NCBI GenBank assembly: GCA_964017195.1
Contig: OZ024894.1
Coordinates: 310,001-374,000 of the forward strand
Direction: 5' to 3'
From: Siderastrea radians
Lineage: Eukaryota; Cnidaria; Anthozoa; Scleractinia; Rhizangiidae
DNA: 64,000 bases
The position numbers and the translations under genes were made by a program. Shown in pieces: positions 56,071 through 64,000 of the stretch. The first letter of the stretch is position 1. Every line of letters begins with the position of its first letter. A model generated the notes under the pieces. That model saw nothing but the letters and a program-made list of their open reading frames with translations. It was not told where the DNA came from and searched no databases.

Positions 56071-56875
56071 CCCTTCCTTGAAACAACATTCAAATTCTAA
56101 GTGTCTATAATGATATGCAAGGGCACCAATGAATGCTTCATGTTGTTTCACTGAAACGTCTCACAGTCACCACTTCACGACTTGTACAACTCGTACCAGT
56201 TGCACCACTTGCATCACCACTTTCACGACTTGAACAAGTGGTGAGTATTGCACAACCCTCGTATGAACTAAGTGTGAAATTTTTATATAAATGCGTTAAT
56301 GCTGAGTTTGACATATAAAGAGGGTTGGCTAAAAAGTTGCCAATAGTGAACGCAAAAGTAATTATAACTATGCATTGTTTTTGCCATGTGATTGGATTGT
56401 CCCCATGAACGAAGATCAAATTTTCTGGTCAAATTTCTAACCCGGTAACACCAGCTCAAAAGAAGGTGTTCAGCGTAACAGATCTTTCAATTATCTTAGT
56501 TAAACGTTACAGATTGTCACCAGAGCATCCTTTCCTTATCATTAACCCTATATATCCTGAGCTTTTTTGCACTTCCTTTACTCCGAGAGTGTGAAGGCTA
56601 CGACAACGATCTTTTTTATAGTACGACGAAAAATGTTAACTTCGAGGTCCAACAAATGTGCTTATGACGTCACATGAAGGATAAACACCGTCCTGATTTA
56701 CCAACTTTGCCATTTTGGATCCACCGTCTTGGATTTCCTGAACTCCTTTCGACAACCACCGGAAGTAGCCCCGAAGTAATTAAAAGAAATAAAATAACAA
56801 TTAAATGGAATAAAAATCGATTTGTACCGTAGTTATATGCATTTTTAAAGTGTATCATGGCGAAAAGTAAAGTGG

Positions 56876-57121
56876 GTCAAAAAATATTTTGCTCTACTTT
56901 TTTTCAGCTGGTGATTCCAGAGCTATGGAGGCCATAAGAGTGGGAATGGAGGAATGGACAAGCAAAACTTGCATTAGCTTCAAGAAAAGAACAAACGGAT
57001 CAAAAAATATTTTGCTCTATTTTTTTTCAGCTGGTGATTCCAGAGCTATGGAGGCCATAAGAGCGGGAATGGAGGAATGGACAAGCAAAACTTGCATTAG
57101 CTTCAAGAAAAGAACAAACGA
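56876..57121 (+). repeat. 123-bp in-frame tandem duplication across the exon 3 acceptor of gene E
   Basis: Units 56876-56998 and 56999-57121 differ by only a few bases. Each carries a T-rich tract, a CAG acceptor and the first ~90 nt of exon 3. The period is 41 codons, so translation stays open from the first acceptor (56908) through the duplicated intron end into the full exon. Two acceptors of the same phase (56908 and 57031) result. Confidence 0.9.
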
Positions 57122-58228
57122 ACAAGCTTACGTTAACTTTCAAATTGGCTCAGGGTAATTTAACCTCGAAAAATGTTAAATGCTACAGATATAGATACAC
57201 ATACATATACATGTACTTAATATGTGAAGCGCTGTGAACTTTATTACCGACTGGGCTATATAAGTTATTAATATTTACAGTATTTGTTATACATCTTTAG
57301 CTTATCATTTCAGACTGCCTTATTTTTGAACAACTATTTTAAAACATATTTTTAAATACAAATAGCTTGTAAGTTGAGAATCTATTAACTTTGATCCATT
57401 TTTAATGTTAAATGTACATAAGATTTTTCATTAGTTTATGTTATTAGTTAGAAATTTTGTAATAAAAATCGTTTCTGCATCGCGATTTGCAGGCTTTTAG
57501 GTTGCACTCGGGCTTATAATGGCTGCTGGCTGGTAAAAGAAAAGTGTAATTGGCTTCAAGACTTTGTCTGGCTCGTTACATTCAAATTAATTTTTTTTCC
57601 TTACGGACAACCGGCGCCTACGTGTGATTTTCAGTCTAGTTGCACAGTTCGAACAATTTTAAAACCTTGCATTACAGGTACAGCCTCCCCTTTTCTCCTA
57701 TACAATGTTGATCTCAAGCTTAGCTTTATTTACAACCTGAAAAAATACCCATCTCTGCCAATTCAACGACAACCACTGTCAACATAGGAAAGGTGAGGGG
57801 GAGATTTGTTGAAAAGAATGTGGTATAATTGGAGAAACAAGTTTTTCGGATTCGATCCTACTATATGAGGGTGTTACACTAATATTTTGAATTTCCCCCA
57901 GTGTCTATTTGTGATGCGTGTGGGAAAAAAGATGATTCAAAAAGTTAACTTTGCCTTATTCTTCTGTCTTACTGCTCGTTAGTTGTTCCTCATATGTTGG
58001 TAGAACTGGACGGCGCCAACCTTGCCCGTGGGTGCTGGCGCAAGGGAATTGTTGCTCATGAAATTGGTGAGGTTAAACCAAATATTTTAAATATTTTTTG
58101 AATTCAGAATAAATGCAAATTGCAATCCTCTCTGACAAATGTAAGTTGTTATTACGTATCTGGCACTTGGAAATGCTACGTACTGTGCTCATATATCAGG
58201 GAAATCATGAAGGTGCCACAAAAAGTAA

Positions 58229-58405
<177 letters not shown>

Positions 58406-60236
58406 TAAAGAAAGTAGAAGGGAAGAAAATGTTCTGTCTTTTAATTTATCCCTATTCAGACCAAGCGTTTTTTGGTCTTACCGACCGGAGGGTTTGATCC
58501 AGCTGCACTTCAATTAACTACAACGGGAATAAAGGTATGATAGTGAAACTTTGTGGGTGTACGTCCGAAAATGTTTCTTTGGAGTCCACAACAGGATGTG
58601 ATGACGTTACATGACGTGGAAATTACTTTATTATCATAAAGAGTCGCCATCGTCGATTCCTCCAGAACTGTCCAAATTGTCAAAAATTGAAATTAATTCA
58701 ATACTAAAAATTAAAACGTTACAAGACAAAAACGTTTAAAAAAAGAACTACATTTGGAAGACAGCTTTGCCAAAATATGGTTGTCGAGGAGACATCAAAA
58801 TACAGGAACAGAGACACGTCACACTTATACCTTATGTTGTCATATAAATTCAAGAAAAGTCAGTGACGAAGTTAAGTGGTGTTAACTTATATTAAAAAAG
58901 GAAAAAAAGCCTGAAAAGTTGTAAGCGTTCAAAGTCTGCAGGGCCTCAATCACTTCCCCCTCCCATCCTCTTTCCCCCATAAAGAGGATAAGAAATCTGT
59001 TAAATTACTAACAAAAAAGTACTAATTAGTCACTCCTGTAATCAGTAAATGATTTCGTTGTTGGGTAATAGACCAGGCAAATTGATCTAAATAGAGATTT
59101 ACTGAACGTGTTTCAACTTCTTTTAGTTTTAAGCATAAGTTCTTTATAGCTTCTGAGAATCATTTTCCCTTCTTAGTGTCAATTTCTTTTTTTTCTATGT
59201 CAATTCAAACCGTCTTTTGTTTTTACCACACAAATAGCTAACCTTTTCCTTTAACTCCCCGCACTCTCTCGTGTTAGTTATTTTGTTCTTAATTTAGAGC
59301 ACTTTCCTCAGACTTCTAGAAACGATAGCCTATGAACTGGCTGGGGAAGAAGACTTCGCTCGGTCTCGCCCTTTGTTTTCTTCGCTCTTTCCTCGACCAG
59401 AGAGCCTGTTCACAGGCTTATAAATGGTAACTTATTGATAACTTTTCAGGGAACAAATTTAACTTCAACAAGTACGACAAAAGCACCATTGACTCTCTGG
59501 GAACTAAATATGATAATGGAAGCGTGATGCACTATTCGAGCAGAGCCTTCAGCAAGAACGGAAACATACAATCGTGTCAAAGCAATCAGGAGTAAGTTGC
59601 GCTTGTTTTAGTTTTTAAAGAACTGGGACAGTTTACCAAGGATTATCAAAATTTCACGCGCAGAAGCATTACCAAGATAAACTATGCGCGAAAAAATTAG
59701 GTGTTTTTGTTGACAGTTAGTGGTCTTGAAAATTGCGAGAGGTTTGTATGGGAAACGGGACTCTTGTTCCTTCAAAATATCAAGTAAAAATGGTTGTTTC
59801 ATAAATGATATTTTTTGATGTTTCAGTGTTAAAGCCTTTGAGGCTGAAAAGATACGATACGTACAATTTAACAGAATTGTATGGTCTACGTGATTTTTGC
59901 TCTTGTCCCTTTTTGACCAATTAAGTTTCTATATCTTCAAACCAAATTTTCATATAACCTATAACTTTGCACAAAGGGTCCCCTGTCACCTAGCGTTTGC
60001 CTTGGTTTAGTGTGATCCTCCTTGCAAATTATTCTTCTGAGTGAAGAATGTCATGAGTTTTGTGTCTTTGTATGATCCATGCTTGAGCAAAGCCCATGTA
60101 CGAAAGGGAATTCTTAGACTGTAACACAAAGGCGAGTTGTCATTTTCTACGTTGAAAAACCAAGTAAATATGATGGGAAAATAATTAACAATTAACAGGT
60201 AATATTCTTAAATAGGGAAAAATTTGTGTGCGCTAG

Positions 60237-60405
60237 TAGACTGCGAGTAGTCTCTAATTTTGGCGATGGCGATTGTGGGGCGGGCGAAACACACACACGC
60301 GCGCGCGCGAAATTTCGAGGCAGCCTCAAAATTTCGCGCGCGCGCGTGTGTCTTTCGCCCGCCCCACAATCGCCATCGCCAAAATTAGAGACTACTCGCA
60401 GTCTA
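60237..60405. mobile_element. Foldback (Mutator-like) palindrome in gene E intron 6
   Basis: Arms of about 78 bp starting TAGACTGCGAGTAGTC, with a loop of only a few bases and a central GCGCGCGC/ACACAC stretch. It is flanked by GTGCGCTAG (60228-60236) and GTGCACTAG (60406-60414), a 9-bp target duplication with one mismatch. A 9-bp duplication is usual for Mutator-like elements. No coding capacity; its RNA would form a very stable hairpin. Confidence 0.8.
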
Positions 60406-60559
60406 GTGCACTAGTGTATTATAGCGTTCGATATGGGTTATTTTCCTGTACACTTTCCCAGGTTACACTTGGTCAGCGGCGCGGTATTAGTGCAATCGAC
60501 GCACAACAGATGAATCTCCTCTACAAGTCACAATGTGGTGGAGGTGGTGGCGGTGGCGG

Positions 60560-63000
60560 TGAGTTTACTTGAATTATTTGTGATTTTACATATTTTGCAA
60601 AGCAAGACTTTCAGGGGAACTAGCATTTTACACTTGTATTTATGTGCTTACTTTCATTGCTTAACATAACTTTACCTTACAAGTTGCAGAAAGAAAATCA
60701 CAAATTACTTTAGTGTTAACAATAACACTAGTCACAACAGAAACCTAGACAAAAGCAAATTATACAGAATAAACATGAACTAGACGAAACAGAACTGCCT
60801 TTTCTTTGCAAAGAACAACCTTTCTTAGCACACCCAATGATGCCAGGGCCAGAATTCGGTCATAAACCATAATACTTATCTCATTTGTTGAGCACATCTC
60901 AGGCTTGTCTATCTACCAGAACTAAGACTTTTTCGACAACGAAATCCCAAGGGGCCTGTATCAACCCCACCCCCCCTACCTTGTACTACGGTGGGGGTAT
61001 GAGTTAACTTGCATGTCCGAGGGTTAACCACTGGTTAAGGCCGCGGGTGAGAGACTAGATCATCAGTATTCATTTATTTAAAGGGTATGCACGAAGTGCG
61101 ACGAATGATAGCGACATTGCGCGAAATATTCATGAGTGAGCTCTGCAGTATAAAATCTTTGGTTATGCATCAATGATTGCTCGTGCGTTTAATCGTGTGG
61201 CAGGAAATATTGTGCATTTTAAGTATTGTTAAATAAAACTTTTCATAATAACAATAATAATAGATGGATGCATTGAGCGCTCGCTTGTTGTATCTGTACC
61301 GTTCTTTTTATTCTTTATCTGTTAGTTGAAACGTTAATTGTAACTTTTTAGAATTTTTCCAGCAAAACAAAACGAAAATAAAGTACTGTTTCTATCTCTA
61401 TCTCTCACCAACTTTGTGTCCAATATTTATCAACATCTGGGTCTGTGGTGAGTGGAACTCCGTGAAGTTTATTCTGTGTATATATACACTGCTCCACAGA
61501 CTAGAAAATAATAAAAGAGTTCGATTTCGTCGTTCTTTTTGGTTTTAGTGTTAAATTCTACGTTTCTACGTTTGAAAATTTCGGTAGTAAAATTCTCGTT
61601 CTATTTTGTGTGTGGTATAAATGTTAATTGGTTCAGCACCAATGCTTTTTTCTTTCGTTTATTTTCGACGGAAAACACACGATGTTTTAAGATTGCATGC
61701 AACCTATTGTTTGTTTCTGGAGTGTTAACAATAGCTTCTTAATTTTTATATCCATAATTTGCATAATAAAATATTCTTGGCTTAAACACTCGTGTTTCTT
61801 CGATAAGCCTTCGGAAGTCCTAAAACCCCCATTTTTGTGTCCAAGAATACAGCGCGGATATAAAATTTCCTCAACTGACACAGCAGACAGGTGAAATAGG
61901 TGTGTTGTAGGTTGTCACAACAGAAGCACTTTTTTAAAACACTCAGGCTTTTTAACAGAAGTTTTAAGCCTTCAAATTTAAACAAGGACGATTTTACTAA
62001 TTTAAAGGCTTATAACTTTCAGTGGAACTTGAAATCACAAAATCGGCTTCTGTTGTGACACAATAGAGGTTTTAACTGATCAATTAGTGGCAAAATCAAG
62101 AAGCGTTGTCTTCTCCACGAGGAGAAAACTTGGACACGGAGTCGCGTTTTACCAAATCTTAACTTTGGAAGTTCAAAGCATCGCAAAGAAACAATTTATT
62201 AAAGGAAAAACAACCTTGTTGCACTTCCAACATTCCTCAAGCCCTTTGTTAAGTTTCAACGAAATGGGCTCCCAAACGATCAAGATCTAAAGTTTTTTAA
62301 CGTAAGACTTCCACCAAAAGTTTGCCTTATAAATTTATTCATAAGCAGCTTGTCACCCGCGGCCTTAACAACTCTTTCAAAAACAAGTTTCCTGTCTGCT
62401 TAAAAACGTTAACAACAGCTCCTTTTTTGACACATTTTGGTCTGAACAGAAAGATGTGAAAACAATTGTGAAATGCGCTGGGTCTACCAGCCTGCGGGAA
62501 TAGTTGGAGAATAGACTTCGGTACACAAAAAATGTGCTAAAAAATCTCTTGTAACCACAGGGTAGCTGGGTGTACAATTTAACCTCAATGGGATGTACAA
62601 GATAGTACGGGTATTCACCCTCCCCTGTCAGGTTACCTCCAATTTCGGTAAGAAGATATTTTATCAACTCCTGGAATTTTTGGAGGCCGTTTGCTTAGTT
62701 TGGTGATGATCGGTTGCAAGGGGAACGATCGAGATATGACGTCACAAGTAGCATAAGGTCAAGCCTTTTTTGTATAAAATTAGACTTTTTTCACAAATGC
62801 CGACAAAAGCAGCACAGGCTCGCAGCAGCGGTACAACCCATCTGCTATTTTAAAAGCGGATTATTGAACTGACAGGATCTTCTCAGAAAGTTCAACAGAA
62901 CTTGCTAAGATCTCCTGCCATTATGATATCTAGCAGATATGCATGTATTTACGTAGATGAAGCAAAAAAGGCGAATTATTATTCAGAATTATTATTCATT
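60560..63000. other. Gene E intron 7, no exon recognised
   Basis: AT-rich. Its only notable content is a right-end relic of the TTAA MITE family at about 60930-61025. Short open frames (61539-61742, 62087-62290) have no known domain. Confidence 0.45.
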
Positions 63001-63168
63001 TTACTTAGCATGTTATCCAAGGTAAAATTAGCGTTCACAATATTGTAATACAGAAAAACAACAACAACAACAATGGAAGGGCTCCATCTCGTCCACAAGC
63101 CGTCCCCATCTTGATACCACGGCAGCCGGTAATGAGGCTGAATTTATGCACGAGTGTAGTTTCAACAG

Positions 63169-63240
63169 TTTTACCTCTTGACTGCAAAATATCACCCAGT
63201 TGTGAAGAAACTGTGCAAGAAGACCTGCAAACTGTGTTAA
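63169..63240 (+). pseudogene. Gene E last exon: ShK-type end, frame-disrupted
   Basis: One frame gives C-K-K-T-C-K-L-C and TAA (63238-63240), as in gene D. The preceding cysteine (TGC 63183-63185) is in a different frame, because the spacer has 34 bases where gene D has 33. A one-base insertion in E is the simple explanation. Confidence 0.6.
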
Positions 63241-63402
63241 ACAATCGAAAAAATGGCACCAATGATAGTAAGTCACATATTAAGTTTGTTGACCTTTTCG
63301 GGCCGAATGGGGTCGTACGACCCCAGAGGTGATATGCAGACTCGATTGTTTTTTTTTTTGGCGTATTGGCTTTATATCAAAGCAATCACTGTGATAAGCA
63401 GC

Positions 63403-63456
<54 letters not shown>
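63403..63456. repeat. (AAT)n microsatellite
   Basis: About 17 AAT units, just 3' of gene E. Confidence 0.9.
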
Positions 63457-63709
63457 CAATGAAACTTTTTAAATCACCCGTTTGGTACACGAAATACTGC
63501 ATTTCCACAAGAATATATCTCTAGATCAAGCTACGGCCCCCTGGCCTCTTCTTGGGTAAAAAAAAACAATGTCTGTGTCTATAACAAAGATAACCATAGT
63601 TTTTAATCTGTAAAAAAAATGTTTTGATCGGACTAACAAATTGAAATACAGTCATATTTGAAATAAAAATTTAGCACTATGTAAACTCTAACATAAATCA
63701 TAAAAGTAC

Positions 63710-63776
63710 ATTAAAAGTGAAATTCTGATGAAGACTGGTATTGGCCAGTCGAAATATTGTAACATACGTCTTTTCA
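63710..63776 (+). ncRNA. Hammerhead-ribozyme-like motif
   Basis: CTGATGA (63725-63731) is followed by a hairpin GACTGG-TATTGG-CCAGTC, then GAAA, a short segment, and GTC before TTTTCAC. GTGAAA upstream of the core can pair with TTTCAC to form stem I. CUGAUGA + stem II + GAAA + NUH is the hammerhead core. Stem III and the base of stem I are imperfect, so activity is uncertain. Such motifs are known in Penelope-like elements and retrozymes; this could be the remnant of one. Confidence 0.45.
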
Positions 63777-64000
63777 CGTTGTTTGATCAGTCCCTGCAGT
63801 AGTCATTTTGACAATCATTTGTATTTGAAAAACTTCAGCCCCGTTACCATTTAGACGGAAGTCTTCTAAAAACGACTTATAATTGCATACGTGCCTCGTC
63901 TTGGAAATTTTGACCAATCCTGTGAAAGATACATACTAATAGTGCATGAGCCAGGACCCGAAATTTGGCCGATTGGTACCACTCAGGGGGACAAAGGCTA

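Larger units (their letters stand above)
54343..56260. mobile_element. hAT-like non-autonomous element, 1918 bp, in gene E intron 2
   Basis: Perfect 8-bp target duplication GTATGAAC (54335-54342 and 56261-56268). The ends are long, imperfect inverted repeats of about 140 bp with CACCACTTGTTCAAGT and GTGAAAGTGGTGAT, starting CAAGATTGT / GAGGGTTGT. An 8-bp duplication and CA(G)GG-type ends suit the hAT superfamily. No transposase is seen. The inside is two tandem-repeat arrays. Confidence 0.8.

Noticed and set aside
54663..56089. Several open frames with repeated motifs
   Set aside because: By-products of the two minisatellite arrays in the hAT-like element.
60226..60572. Frames with T-R-A-R-A repeats
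   Set aside because: They translate the CG/CA-alternating palindrome; only the final part is gene E exon 7.
63253..63462. Frame ending in an asparagine run
   Set aside because: Translation of the AAT microsatellite.

Overview
This is eukaryotic nuclear DNA: AT-rich, intron-rich, low in gene density and full of transposon remnants. The recognisable genes are astacin-family zinc metalloproteases. Each has a short secretory signal exon, a propeptide exon with an F/Y-E-G-D aspartate-switch motif, a catalytic domain split over exons with HExxHxxGxxH and the S-V-M-H-Y Met-turn, and in the best copy a glycine hinge and a C-terminal ShK-type cysteine motif. This architecture, together with L1/Tx1-, CR1/L2- and Penelope-type retroelements, suggests an anthozoan cnidarian (stony coral or sea anemone). 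That assignment is an inference, not a database result.

Layout. 1-4030: a degraded, minus-strand L1/Tx1-like LINE, with flanking repeats. 4030-11270: segmental copy A, holding a minus-strand astacin remnant (signal exon 5464-5524), a propeptide exon that has been flipped (4834-~4995), and an orphan minus-strand promoter at 11.1 kb. 12942-20699: gene B on the minus strand, nearly complete over eight exons but with a lost splice donor and an out-of-frame, cysteine-poor ShK end. 25107-29913: gene C on the plus strand, a clear pseudogene interrupted by a 1975-bp inverted-repeat element. 30-36 kb: intergenic repeats, a probable Crypton/DUF3504-like fragment and large palindromes. 37726-49911: gene D on the plus strand, the only copy I can read as intact; its eight exons sum to 879 nt in one consistent frame. 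53429-63240: gene E on the plus strand, a related copy with frameshifts and a 123-bp in-frame duplication of exon 3. 63.2-64.0 kb: a microsatellite and a hammerhead-ribozyme-like motif.

How it fits together. The five loci share exon lengths and phases, homologous upstream flanks of about 1.5 kb, and a promoter block (CAGGTG then TATA-like then ATG). They therefore arose by duplication of a whole transcription unit. B and C are head to head, and the A block is a second copy of that B/C divergent intergenic region. Comparing copies gives natural empty sites, which date several DNA transposon insertions as later than the duplication: a TA-target element at 17470-19201 and a TTAA-target element at 51109-51623, with others identified by their own target duplications. 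The apparent outcome is one intact secreted protease gene (D), one borderline gene (B) and three decayed relatives. No tRNA, rRNA or CRISPR array was recognised.
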